Below are positions 20,601 through 26,713 of a DNA stretch of 38,915 nucleotides, one piece after another (the first letter of the stretch is position 1; each line of letters opens with the position of its first letter). This DNA is from Ochromonas danica. Its lineage: Eukaryota > Sar > Chrysophyceae > Chromulinales > Chromulinaceae. The notes under the pieces are model-generated. The model did not search any database, was not told the DNA's origin, and worked only from the letters and a program-made list of their open reading frames with translations. Location of the stretch: positions 1-38,915 of the forward strand of contig VKHL01000215.1 of NCBI GenBank assembly GCA_015146655.1, given 5' to 3'. The translations under genes and the position numbers were made by a program.

Positions 20601-21096
20601 GCAACCAAGCAGTCGACCTTCCTCTCAACCAAGCAGCAGACCTTCCTCGCAGCCTTCCTCTCATCCATCTGCTCAACCATCTGGCAGACCTTCCTCTCAA
20701 CCTTCTTCCCGTCCCTCGGCTCAGCCTTCTATGAGGCCTTCGTCACAACCTTCTTCTCAACCATCTAGCAGACCTTCCTCTCAACCAAGCAGTAGACCTT
20801 CCTCACAACCTTCCTCTCATCCTTCTGGGCAACCAAGTAGCAGGCCTTCCACGCAACCCAGTGGGTCTCCTTCTGGACAACCTTCCTCGCGTCCTTCTTC
20901 CCAACCATCTTCCCATCCTTCCACGCAACCTTCCTCTCGACCTTCCACGCAACCAAGCGGTAGGCCTTCTTCTCAACCGTCCAGTAGGCCCTCTTCGCAA
21001 CCATCTAACGAGCCTTCCTCTCAACCTTCTGGGAGTCCAACATCTCGTCCTTCGTCAAAACCATCTAAAAAGCCAACCCCCGCTCCTTCCCAGTAG
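5623..21096 (+). CDS. Giant secreted glycine-rich protein with PAN/apple-like segments and S/T-P repeat tail
   Basis: One exon of 15.5 kb encodes 5,157 residues. The N-terminus is a signal peptide (hydrophobic LTSLFSLIILL, then a serine run), followed by GYWEDEENWSNGQVP, which resembles the NWS-x-G-x-x-P start of bacterial adhesin stalks. Cysteine-spaced PAN/apple-like segments lie near residues 281-312 and 1383-1430. Six glycine-rich modules follow a common plan (about residues 540-690, 1700-1866, 2107-2270, 2590-2750, 3103-3260, 3573-3785), each ending in GGAGGSI and GG-x-G-GGRI motifs, as in plant proteins loosely named ephrin-receptor-like glycine-rich. Between them are strand-forming, Asn/Ser/Thr-rich stretches with very many N-glycosylation sequons. 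From about residue 4083 to the end the protein is tetrapeptide repeats. No membrane segment or GPI signal is visible at the C-terminus. It is most likely a cell-surface, scale or extracellular-matrix protein. No function has been shown for this architecture that I know of. Confidence 0.9.
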   Translation: MFLQVSFLTSLFSLIILLSSSSSSSSSSVVRWIGSSGYWEDEENWSNGQVPTITTEVSLNLTSTQIICINSSTAAVGTLTIFNGVVNFTHPTASLTITNNFHFYSGTFLSAQKPLVSTSLQYATIVIDGMSYLDGWQRKRLKYIIWQQRHGGIQWINGDLILLNSTITIAPTANLTIIASNTSLHLIADRSEKLFNPYLHRILNPDVNLINMYPPMGAVFDIVLAQSERAILKTTYGQTLFPLAVKDDLRAIEYYAYDVTNSNFGYRKPLYNRTILNIDEDQCATICSQAYSTWCKSFDYFFYNQSCALSALGVSQVGGLKFITQNINGFAYPTSHFERRALTERPIDSYLEVLGGFYVNCSLSNVYCQVSINIRVDVNSILDVTSYVYLLFTDRLTIYSPAIIKLAPHSLLLMDGVNASLTMNYNSLLTTLSSSLSVAHPILWLHGGYHNLFGSISDYFNLWISSTSQVSMELNSTSNNISNLALQQLLVGESASLHFLSKVTTLSVSNITIADQGQVIGKQLNLTVTDSLTIQSNAVLSCQGGGYSNNEAITATRGPGGGLDHRLGASGGAHGGRGGPSKVDATANAYGDTIHPIQRGSAGGRGFYTSSINSTGGNGGGVIIVNAQSVYLEGTISSNGDDGVAGGGGGAGGSIAIYSNYLNGSNGCLSATGGDGGFAGGLIAGGGGAGGRIALHVNFFTFNGSFDVQGGLLVPTYDQLQAEQAGSGTIYITIKSSPVILTAVITSNSKISHYTASLLERTSSSLSSIVNTNYSTYGYNNNFTTSHSYRGAYVFNNGHDLIQSSSTSACNVDYHVLGSAPLVLAGTSYCLGEMIGSGNQAAVVISNNASITLRDSVWSMHAIQLHLFCAYLVQANQVNITLINQGKLYLYMQDTYYSGSSTSCMNNKKGSWQMNSLVVGNEGYVHFMNESSVLNASHLKLLDGSYLYTNDVLNLHVDSFDLHNTTIEAIAVVDNPTTLLPFSVINWEDTIVNISSSIILNEIDLVIKGTVYLTSGSIQSSVDQSKVWLTNSSRLIIPLNTIVTIAAPLVLSSGAQIDIYGKLIISGGGQTMSQSHFHTSASGILVFTHLPYELMDGSLLDGTGNIWVQDGGDLRFPAFLGQNTAPISCGEDGSINIRANHSTTSTSFNITSEIFVETGCNVYIAIDTSISFYQFYLEGGSLYTQGNSSLIQIQGQASVINDGEIIGPGVVKVMEGAKLSIAPRAWWVSSTPSMTPTVSPSSINPTLSPSLAASNTPSVSPSAQPSYTQSPSRQPTLHPTIGPTASPTRLPTLLPTARPTFVATNVAVLTILRTKIVNNGTLVCANNVINWARHATLSNYGQLEATGIQVWTYNESVYAFEPPLYCLADVPPEHAPLLFNRTIEECAYECVHDSIVLTQMIEAQRLYLEQYECLSFLYNSRLTSCKLMISTLLGQDLCSSYSTNALSYLHTIYNKVSDWTVKPLLWNAPNGQIHIYDNSTWDIALQVENDGLLLIDSNGEMMMRSGLIQSTSGNSQCNGNLLIGGKGDSDSSSSISGTLSGSGTITFYHDFTTNPDATYSYSYANTGRHMTSLSSIAIHDNTLNIIVKDDLTISTNFSSCQVKTWQILESGKVTVANTSFTLLVEDLFLLTSGSQFLTLPYIVRNDSGCQTCFDLNITTNKMVIDQDSILSFSYGLITVTTNLTVGMNGIISCTGRGYISNDTSLPPSLSLSGQYGFLGSSGGGHGGLGGIGMVELEELPSFPIFSDDLSYGHYYHARTWGYPGGQWSVSTIDNTAGGGAVFFKTPYLHIDGIVSCNGATPIDSLGGGGGGGSIHIEASSLTGQGTIEALGGDGGQTTSFSNGQGGGGGGGRISMFLSDTNTFSGIISSAGGHGFLSGSAGTIFLFNSTQKTGGELTITNIPHNNNNNNNNHEHVTSTDYWNVREVLSSKVPTILNEINPFGILSKLIVNNNSKVFIKTPNQVFRTGPIIGDYTGSIVIFLNGTVLLPCYNTSNDISTTSTTSVSNEQHLRVIGVKVAIIDSILSVTSVTIENNGLLGLTSFGNTVGYQPRNYVFQEILIEGILTLDYTIAANTRYNYSYINGRVSTLIALNVTYHMNITSTGWLHSDEEGYPGSSSFYASTNNNNNNNRTCSNLLHGIGCGSFGAQGGGGGAYGGSGGDGINVLGGVNHGNIDYPLLFGSGGGGSFPNEQGGSGGGIVSIACPNIHLIGKISANGGSGSGGGAGGGSGGSILLFVEHLLGNGTIEANGGDGLFGAYFGGSGSGGRISIFCLESCYQGSSHTNHTLSTTSSYHGSITTYSGKARLVTYPNPFRQLPVLNDYGTSISDWLRNGIYSSSAGTIFIGINNITLANPPLQRYLIIRNAIDRLHVSIPQSYNESNMETEIYTNYTLLDSSTDYHNNTTTYSWWNETFDEIWIGYHSHLQLLSGTSLRTNLLTFDADNSVLTIKPDSTFIFLSDNVTLSYGNVYIYGTLLGGKNMILEFGNQVYFSPQASWVYDLSTASTTSTSANYVIDMNHSSIARFASIYQMSTTTTTTTTIKTFGVYNLSTISLRQNSHINVIGGDDYLNDRVLLFCDYLTIDSTSSLTASGQGFPGLGRGQSVSIARQSPHGIGQAAGNITYGDGGWHAGRGGGFYTTAYQPWGNAFYPITLGAAGGSTFQANGNAGGGAIHLIIQREFKLDGSLSVDGSSCQEASVISASSGGGAGGSIWIDLLDNAYLTGSGSITARGGDGCHAGGGGGSGGRIAIYGGSSNRTSPLLLETFVGYLNVSSGYQNSSRYEIGQQPTLPSGGTVYLGKTDYLTGGWILATNHQHDGSPIYLQDQCLYYNHSYYIQLDDIILIDNNLILNHGCRYVITNHIQPISSSILPSTDRLSTMLQLNNTHSYSSASSANGVLDIQDDSLLVFEKSLLLQQISHVVLHNTTRIIFLQNITLNENSSLKIATLDVELLGVNDTTSVVNDLVMLLHNASRTTTNATTNTSSTNHSSSNSSSSNNTNNSLLLLTNSNKILFKRLITLSGYQQPIAYQNESLSYLLTDQLHILANATLKFTTTNVIGWTMSNVLKGRILSIEADGSITSIGVLKDVSMNWNFHNATTTVYPYFGRNAGKKFAANGGGHAGNGLIGYGNTLSTTTTTTTNTTSTTTTNSNGQSRGDWFYPLGPGGAGGADIGKQVTGGGGGGGLYLDYSEHISINGIIDVSGESAIMGSAAGGGAGGSIFIHSLSSILNGTGIIRSNGGNGSISSSSLFHSGSGSGGFIAIRVCQDHFIGQIESYGGLTLLPPSSMKTIGSLTTDLYVSLLGLSSQSILSNVQNYRKLQELSVAPSGVISRRSNQLWSLSCPSSTTSTSSNNTSQTEYSTPYYYLDSLTLSSYSLSNLLHSTNSSLLTAILSSLQFTSTSSLTSILPYPTILSIPTQTYNLSSFMINQFNIKNTPVIINGNNGNLKIQNITGYGSNSLLILKGHIDLIMIATETIISNITINITENCRFLGRSTTSTTTANDLYIQDYGEVLLFNHMNYASQSYNYPNGLSYLDYIRNNITFHNIYIRRNSRLIGSRLYIYCHSLYIEENSTISAYALGYYGGSGGEVPVQGNGQGGGQVGFVGGDGGGHGGIGAPSIDRLHREMNQDQYLGLSNEQVFLDDYNLTMLMTRNSSSYGSYYAPIDMGSGGGGTVSSSSFGSNGGRGGGSIIIYTSNDIVIDTTSSITAAGESVFNGGGGGAGGSIWIRHTTGSTVQAASISIYYNGRVVGDGLISAAGGSTCSSSLTCAQSIDSPGGAGAGGRIRIEKRLESFTGQVNVMSGIRVNTSQLLETSRMGSLMQVASIASLVYNHTEEGEEALDIIFTKTPIYMVQVITTNGNGIGNRSANNSFDSIVKGYWTIGYRYQALPDWHLSAQATAQEVKTALQSLGNSDLDDITVTRRPSSNNGWSWSITFYKPIERVAMIEVDGTTLWCTSGLATIHVQLLDLISTYSGYIAAEMELQNVGNVLIGSDAPLIYYNTTLMEKIKFSEEGILGNKSIGYWLNYRTFRLIPRVSDNSSYFAGKVVQHPGDLQMIDCFPIPTREGFITSLSPAYLEASVETAGWRFPTSQPSSSPSSQPSGQPSTQPTRQPSGQPTGEPTGQPSAQPVSTPTSQPSGQPSGQPSGQPTGKPSGQPSGQPTGQPSSQPISRPTGQPSTQPSSRPTGQPSTQPTGQPTRQPTSQPSRQPTSQPTSQPSAQPISRPTGQPTRQPTAQPSRQPTNQPTSQPTSQPVSRPTGQPTGQPSRQPSRQPTSQPSKQPTGQPSSQPTSPSSQPTSNPTNPTSQPTSNPTNPTAQPSSSPSSQPSTKPSSQPSSMPTNPSSQPTSQPSKQPTSRPSSQPTTQPSRRPSSQPSSRPSGQPTLRPSSRPSSQPSSKPSHSPSAQPSSKPSGQPSSQPSGIPTHLPSAQPTSSPSTQPSSRPSVQPSSSPSGLPTSQPSSQPSDQPTSHPSGQPSCRPSSQPSAQPSGIPTAQPSSIPSSRPLTAPTSMPSTQPTSTPSSPTGQPSSSPTDIPTGQPSAMPTTEPSGQPSSSPTSQPSTHPSTRPTTQPSSRPSTQPSSRPTSQPSGSPSAQPSMKPSGQPTAFPSGQPSGQPSSLPSAQPIARPSSYPSTHPTGQPTLTPSGEPSSQPSSQPSASPSVFPSFAPTAQPSVTPSSQPTSSPSSQPSSLPSSQPSSQPSSEPSAQPIAHPTSQPSVKPSSGPTAQPSSQPSKSPSAQPSSLPSSQPSGKPSSQPTSQPSTQPTSRPSSQPSSSPSTQPSSHPSGQPSTQPSSQPSSRPSSQPSGRPSSQPSSDPSAQPSSRPSTQPSDSPSGQPSSHPSSQPSSRPSSQPSSRPSTQPSSRPSAQPSMRPSSQPSSKPSSRPSSQPSVTPSAQPSGQPSSHPSSQPSTKPTTQPSSKPSSQPSSRPSSQPSGRPSSQPSVLPSAQPTGRPSTQPTGSPSGQPSSYPSSQPSSRPSSQPSGRPSSQPSSHPSGQPSSRPSTQPSSRPSSQPSSRPSSQPSSHPSAQPSGRPSSQPSSRPSAQPSMRPSSQPSSQPSSRPSSQPSSRPSSQPSSHPSGQPSSRPSTQPSGSPSGQPSSRPSSQPSSHPSTQPSSRPSTQPSGRPSSQPSSRPSSQPSNEPSSQPSGSPTSRPSSKPSKKPTPAPSQ
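7240..16975 (+). repeat. Six glycine-rich protein modules within the giant ORF
   Basis: The modules lie at about 7240-7700, 10720-11220, 11940-12430, 13390-13870, 14930-15400 and 16340-16975. Each opens with a Gly-rich turn set containing GGG-x-GG, then a segment ending GG-x-GGG-x-I-x-I, a short beta-strand stretch, a GGGAGGSI-type motif, a G-x-G-x-I-x-A-x-GG-G motif, and a closing G-x-GGRI-x-I. Modules 2 to 6 are spaced about 410-510 residues apart, but the first gap is about 1,160 residues because the Pro-rich linker and second PAN-like segment lie in it. They are diverged at the DNA level, so the duplication is old. Confidence 0.8.
9310..9531 (+). repeat. Internal Ser/Thr-Pro linker of the giant ORF
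   Basis: About 74 codons (residues 1230-1303) read as S/T-x-P units (for example TPTVSPSS, QPSRQPTLHPT), the same style as the C-terminal tail but short and irregular. It separates the first glycine-rich part from the second PAN/apple-like segment, so it probably acts as an extended, O-glycosylated spacer. Confidence 0.75.
17866..21093 (+). repeat. 12-base tandem repeat coding the S/T-x-P tail
   Basis: About 270 copies of a 12-base unit encode P-S/T-S/x-Q/R/K/S tetrads such as PSSQ, PSSR, PSTQ and PTGQ. The strand is C- and T-rich with little G, in contrast to the AT-rich DNA before it. The first third is diverse (many PTGQ, PTSQ units); the last third, after about 19900, is more uniform and contains longer duplicated blocks, for example around 20179-20220 and 20709-20745, and 20567-20610 and 20812-20855, that differ at only a few bases. 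This indicates recent unequal exchange or slippage. Because of the period, long open frames also appear in other frames and on the other strand here; they are artefacts. Confidence 0.9.
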
Positions 21097-21281
21097 AGCA
21101 CTGAGTGATGGAGAGGATTGCTGGTCAGTGAGGATTGATACGTGGCAGTCATCAGAGGATTGCGAGTCAGCTTGGACTCTAAAGGAAAAAGTCAATCAAT
21201 ATTTGAACCGTCGAGTCAATGGAGAAAGAAGTCTTATCTGACTCTTTCTATTAGATCTGAAATAGTCTCAGAGGCTATAGG

Positions 21282-23322
21282 ATGAAGAAGAATGATATGA
21301 AAAGTGGTTAGTAAGTTTTGTCCATGTCTTATGATTCCTCATGCTAGTCTGAGGTCATCCTATTTAATTCTATTTGAACATGATGATTAGGCTCTAAATG
21401 GGCTTCTGATAATAGGAGCTTATCTGAAATTGATGAGGATGAGAAAGGTTTGTTTTGATTTTGTCCTATTTAATTGAAAATATGGTCTTAATTCATCATA
21501 TCGTATGTCTATTTTGTCTCTCTATCTATCTGTGTATTTCATATGGTGTTTTTTGTTTCTCTCTTAGCATCTATTCGATTGCCTTCTTCTCCATTAAGTT
21601 GGCTTTGTGACTTCTCAAGAGAAAGAAGAAATCGTTTGTCAGGAACAAAATCAACAACTGATTCAAAAGATATTCGTCGAGAGTTTCGCAGTAATTCTAT
21701 TTCATTTCTTCAACATGACAGTGATGAAGAAGTTCTAAACAATGCTTACAATTCTTCTTCACCAGAGCTTGTTGGATCAAAACCTTTGCCTTCTTTACCA
21801 CCCACACAACAATTACAACTACCATCACAACAACAATCACAACAACAACTATTATCTCACCAACAACATTCTTCGGTAGCCCTCTTACGCTCTCCCAATC
21901 CATCGACCATGACAACTAATATGACCTCTCCTGAGATGAATCCATTTCGACCCATGCAAGGAGAAGCCAGAATTGTTGCTCCGAATGTCAGCAAACTGTC
22001 TCCTCATTCTGCTATTGAAGTTCGTTTACAATCTCCAACCGAATCAGTTGCTATTCTCTGTTCTGTTGATGTCCTCAAAATGCGTTCTTCTTTCTTCCAT
22101 GACCTGCTCATCGAGCAAGAGAAGAACATCTCCGTTGGGAGTGGTGATGGAAGCAATTTTCTTAATATGCTGAATGGTAATATTATGTGGAGGGAGCCTA
22201 TCATCATTCCTGAAGTAGTTCCCTTTGAAGCTGCTGCCTTCTTAGAATCATTACATGAAGGCAGAGTTTTGTTTCGAGGAGAGTGGAATATGTGCTGGGC
22301 ACGGTTAAGGTAAGCAAGACAACGTGTTGTTGTCATACCATACAATGACATGCTTTAATATTATGTTATTATTCATCGTGTATTAGTGTCACTTGGGTGG
22401 TGGAAGATTTGATTGCAGAATTTGCAAATCAAATTGAAGATCATATGAATAAGATCAATCAAATTGTTCTAAAGCATCATTGGCGAAACAATCCAGCAGT
22501 TTTGACTGGAATGCGTGTAGCTGTCTTCCGCAAAGGAAGTAATAACACTCCTACAATTGTCACGGGGTAGGATTAACACATTAACTCTTGAATTACCTTC
22601 CATGTGCTAACAATGCTATTGTTAATAGAATGGTCGTTGATGCTGGGACTTCTATTGCATATTCACGTGTTCGGATTGCATTTGATAGTGATCATGGTTT
22701 TCGAACTGCTCCTTCTCTATCAAACATGATCTCTTCCCCTATGATGCATCAACAACAACAACAACGCTTTGCTAGACCATCCATGATGACACCTCTTTTG
22801 TCACCACGTGGATCAACTAATCTGACTGCTTCTCAACCAGATCTCATCGATCTCTGTGACTTTGTCACGGGGAAATTGTCTGCTGGAACTAGTCGTGCTG
22901 CATCTCCAAACCTTTCCACCGGCTCTATTAGTGCCATGGATACTGCACAACATATCGCTGGGGATATTTCTGAACCATTCTGGATACAAAGTACAAAAGA
23001 AGGTTCCTTTTGGATGGATCCTGATGAGTTCAGTCTAAGCGAAGTCAAAAAGATTGTCACTGCAACGGATAAGAGAGTGTTTTGGGAAATGGCCAAGTCT
23101 ATTATTGATCTGCCAGAGCTGAGTTTAGCTTGCAAGTCAGGTATTCGCTGTCCACAAGACATTACGACTATTCTTAAGCGACCTGATTATCGAGTGCTAT
23201 GGTCAGTTGAAGGTGCTGAGATCATCACGAAGGAAATGTCCGTGGAACTGCTTCGTACTGCTTATCTTTCTTCGACTCCTTCTTCACTCCATACACCATC
23301 AGACAATAGCAATCTTGTCTAA
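21282..23322 (+). CDS. BTB/POZ-like domain protein, five exons
   Basis: Exons 21282-21306, 21391-21447, 21568-22309, 22387-22566 and 22629-23322 join with consistent phases into 565 residues; introns are 84, 120, 77 and 62 bases, and the second ends in a long pyrimidine tract. The N-terminal 180 residues are Ser/Asp/Glu-rich with a Gln-rich run (QQQSQQQ). The next part resembles a BTB fold: VRLQSPTESVAILCSVDVL, then MRSSFFHDLL, a loop, and AFLESLHEGRV followed by a tryptophan-rich segment ending WVVEDLIAEF. BTB domains usually pair proteins or bind cullin-3; the match is by eye and weak. The C-terminal 230 residues, with SFWMDPDEF and the helix EVKKIVTATDKRVFWEMAKS, I do not recognise. The start depends on the tiny first exon, the least certain part. 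The gene converges on the WW/RING gene 145 bases away. Confidence 0.65.
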
Positions 23323-23467
23323 TTACACCTTGCTCTCCCTTTCTTTTGCTGTGCCTGTTCCAGAGACTCTTGTCATTTTCCTTTTCTTTCTCTCTCTTTC
23401 TCTGTCGCACTCACTCACACTCTTGTAATTTAGTTGCTGTTGTAGTTGAAACTAGTTGTAGAGAGAC

Positions 23468-24412
23468 TTAAGATATACTACATGTATTACTAGTCGATCC
23501 TGCTAAACTGTTCTTATCTTTGGTCTTATAAGCATCATTGACATAAACTTCTTCAATGACAGCTGCACTATGTTTGAAATTGCGTAGAAAGGATGGAGGC
23601 AATTGGACTGCTTCCTCATAGACCCAATCCCAATACCTTTCTTCCTCTTTCCCTCCTTCAAAAGGTAAAATCTTCTTTATCACTTCAGCACATAAAGAAC
23701 ACATAGCATATCCATCTGGATTCTCTCTTAAAGCTTGTTCTTCACATATAGATTCTTTGTCAATACATGGTCTACAAACACAACGATGTTGACAAGGAAA
23801 GAAGACATCTGTTGCTTCAATTTGATGACAGAGTAAGCAAATAGCTTTATAATGAGGATCACTATAAGGACGTTGAAAATGATAAGCACGAGCAAGTTGT
23901 AAATAGTCACGATTACGACGACGTCCCATAGCATAGACACGGTCATGCACTTCATCACAAACCACTCTACCACTACCACTACCACTATTACTACCTTCTC
24001 CTTCGTCTTCTACTAGCTGTGACTCAGATGGGTCACCCGGGAGAGAAGTGTGGTGATGATAGTGGTGGTGATGATGGTTCTGATAGATATAAAGTGGTTG
24101 AGATGGTGGACTTCTTGTTATTAGAGGAGGTTCATCTTGTTCTTCTTCTTCTTCATCTTGACCTTCATAAAGAATCATATCCTCTCCCTCTTCTTCTTCT
24201 TCTCCTTCAGGAGGTAATGGAAACTCCCATTGAGAGTGTCCATCAACTTCATGATAGTAATAGAAAGCTTGATGATTGTCATCAAAACAACGAATCCAAT
24301 GTTTTGGTAAAGTTACACTTTCAGGTGGTAAAGGAGTGTAAATTACTGAAGACTGACAATGATCACTAGCTTCATGACAAGGAGAACATGACTCTTCTTC
24401 CTTTTCCTCCAT
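23468..24412 (-). CDS. WW and RING-finger protein, putative E3 ubiquitin ligase
   Basis: This single exon encodes 314 residues. A WW domain lies at about residues 35-66: first tryptophan in KHWIRC, tyrosines in FYYYHE, second tryptophan and proline in QWEFP. WW domains bind proline-rich or phospho-Ser/Thr-Pro ligands. A RING finger lies at about 192-241 with C192-x2-C195, C207-x-H209, C213-x2-C216 and C238-x2-C241, the complete C3HC4 set, so zinc binding and E2 recruitment are expected. Between them are acidic runs and a histidine tract (HHHHHYHHH). The ATG at 24412 is the first in an open frame with an acidic N-terminus. An N-terminal WW with a distant RING is an unusual combination; the target is unknown. 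It is probably cytosolic or nuclear, as no membrane segment is seen. Confidence 0.85.
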   Translation of the reverse strand: MEEKEEESCSPCHEASDHCQSSVIYTPLPPESVTLPKHWIRCFDDNHQAFYYYHEVDGHSQWEFPLPPEGEEEEEGEDMILYEGQDEEEEEQDEPPLITRSPPSQPLYIYQNHHHHHYHHHTSLPGDPSESQLVEDEGEGSNSGSGSGRVVCDEVHDRVYAMGRRRNRDYLQLARAYHFQRPYSDPHYKAICLLCHQIEATDVFFPCQHRCVCRPCIDKESICEEQALRENPDGYAMCSLCAEVIKKILPFEGGKEEERYWDWVYEEAVQLPPSFLRNFKHSAAVIEEVYVNDAYKTKDKNSLAGSTSNTCSIS

Positions 24413-24568
24413 CCTTGCACTACTTGTACACTATCCTAGGTCTGATCGTTCACTTCTCCTTCCTTCCTCTTCAATCATCATCCCAACAAACGAACATGAG
24501 CTAGATCTCTAGACAGCCAGATTCTAGTCTGGAGGGTTTGACAACGTGTTGGTTAAAATAGGGAAAGA

Positions 24569-26373
24569 ATGAGATGGCCAGCCACCCTACCTTGTGGTGG
24601 GCCAACAATAAACTTTGCCCAAATTCTTGATGGATTTGGCTCTTATCTAATAGCTATGGCCAGCCACGAGATGATATTGAGGTGAGAGAGAAAGAGAGAG
24701 AGACTTCCCTATCCTATCCTACTCTTTCCTTACAATTGAATATTTCTCATGCCTTAGTTATTTTTTTCCTAGAGAGAGAGAGAGAGAGAGTGAGAAGAAA
24801 ATGTCAATGTCTATCCAGTTTTCTGACAAGAAAGAATGATTCCAATTATATCAAAATCTCATTTCTGCCTCACTACAAGATTTCTTATTAGATCATGAGA
24901 AGGAAGAACAAGAACGAGAAGGAGAAGGAGAAGGAGAAAATTCCCTCTTTTGCCACTACTTCTAGAACCATCCCATTGAGAAGAGATCATAAAGGCAATT
25001 GAGTTGGATAGGGAGAGTTGTTTTGGTGGAGAGGATGTCAATAATGGACAACTTGGCAATGGAGCTTTGGGATATCTACTATCTTGGATTTGGATCAAAG
25101 AGGAAGTAGAAATGCCCTTACCATCCCTACCATCCCAACCTCAGCAGCTGCCAACTCTGTTTTCACCTTCAGCTGCACTGCCTGCACAATGTGTGGCCAG
25201 TAACACTAACAGTAACATCAATAACTAGAACAATAACAAAAACAGCAACAATAGAAGGGAGACTGCAGCTTTCACCTCAACCCCAATCATCACCACCAAT
25301 GCAATGAATAAGAAGCACTCACGGTATGCTGTGCTTCCCACAAGAAAGCTGATTCGGCTGCATAGCTTTAATCTTGACAATCAATCAGTTCTATCCAGCA
25401 TTCATCCTGTACATTTCTTGATTCACCACGAGTCATTAATACCAAGGTTATTGAGTCTGATTGATATAGCGTTATTACGTGTAAAGTTATTAACAATCTT
25501 TGTCATTAGTAATCAAGCAGTCCCATTTGTCTTTAACAGACATCTATCAGCTATCCTGGAGGCTATTTCCAAAGTCTTGCTTGATTGTGAAGATAGCACA
25601 GAAAGTGGAGATGTAGCCTTTAGTCAATGCCTCTCTGCTTTGCTGACCTTGAAAAGTCAGAATAGCCGAACATTCTCAAGGCATTGCTTCTTGCAACTCT
25701 TACAACAACTCTTTCTTGGTTTAGTCAGATGTTAGAGGATTGCTATACCTATTCCATAGAGGTTTGTGTTCTATCCTTTCTTCTTCAGAGACAAGCCTTG
25801 CAAAGGGATTGATCTCACAGGCTTTTATTGCTTTGCCTGACCTTTCTAAGATCATCAAGTAAGATCTCCCTTCACTCCTTTTAAACCAAGGAACCCTTCC
25901 TGTCCATCTAATCTCTCTCTCTATATATATATATATGTGTGTGTGGTACATAAAAGAAAGGTTTTGACAAAAGTGGAGGTGGCTGGTGAGATGTGGGAAG
26001 TCTGGCTACGCATTCTCTTCGCCAGGATAATCTTCAACAAGATATCGATTCTGCCAGGAAGAATGTAGCCAACATGGATATTGTGGTGGCTGGGGTGATG
26101 TATCAAAAGTGTAGAGGAAGCTAATCTTCTATGACTTCACTGCATATTCTAATTCTGTAGGTAAGAGAGATCGTGATGATCAGGGATGAGACATCCCTAT
26201 CATTTTACTCGATTACGACATAGTCAATTTAGTGCCAGTGACATTGGCAATCATGACTTAGCAAGAGATCATGGAAATAATGATCAAATTGTTTTAAGTG
26301 CAGAGAATATGGAAATGACTCGTCAATTATTGTTTTGTTCGTCAATTATTTGCTTAGCTATTGAAGTGAGCAG
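24569..26373 (+). CDS. Probable multi-exon helical-repeat (armadillo-like) protein, model incomplete
   Basis: The best-supported exons are 25012-25190, 25269-25718 and 25789-25858, which join with matching phases (introns of 78 and 70 bases) into text such as LPAQ-SFTSTPIITTN and LQQLFLE-TSLAKGLISQAFIALPDLSKIIK. Hydrophobic helix pairs (ESLIPRLLSLIDIALLRV, KLLTIFVISNQAVPFVF) suggest an alpha-solenoid such as armadillo/HEAT. A candidate first exon at 24569-24681 (starting MRWPATLPCGGP) fits in phase across a 330-base intron. Further exons probably lie near 26000-26110 (QQDIDSARKNVANMDIVV) and 26188-26370 (SAENMEMTRQLLFCSS), but two frames compete around 25970-26110 and I could not fix the splice sites or the stop. 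The region lies between the WW/RING gene and GALE. I do not recognise the family. It could also be two genes or a decaying one. Confidence 0.4.
24678..24791 (+). repeat. Purine (GA)n microsatellite tracts
   Basis: Two GA-rich runs, 24681-24704 and 24771-24791, flank a pyrimidine-rich stretch. They lie in a putative intron or 5' leader of the helical-repeat candidate. A similar low-complexity run (CT)n(AT)n(GT)n sits at about 25911-25946 in its fourth putative intron. Confidence 0.7.
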
Positions 26374-26713
26374 TTAAATATTTTCTAATTACCTGTACGA
26401 TATTAACTAGTATGATCCTGTTACTGCTCTGTATACTGTAGATGTTACACTTGTTGTTTGTACAACATAGACTGTCTGCAGTGCGGATAAAGAGAAGTCT
26501 GGGAATTACGCAGTTTTCTCCTATTCTCCCAGACAGTTCCAATTCTTCCCATGTGATCGCCCTCATAGGCAATATGGGAAGAAAAGGACCAAGCACAGGA
26601 TGCAATTGCGATGAGATCTCTGACAAATCTGTCTACTATACCCTCGTGCTGGCCTTGCTGCTGTTCCTCTTGCTCCACACTCATTTATTTCCAGTAAGCA
26701 AGATAAGAAAGAC

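Noticed and set aside
17837-21241. Long open frames in other frames and on the minus strand across the S/T-x-P tail, including a plus-strand frame running past the stop to 21241 with the text EDCWSVRIDTW
   Set aside because: A 12-base repeat without stops in one frame is open in several; no splice site was found that would join the downstream text to the giant protein.
24569-24670. Repeated ATGGCCAGCCAC (24572 and 24656) considered as a transposon end or target-site duplication
   Set aside because: Only 12 bases are shared, and no element structure lies between them.
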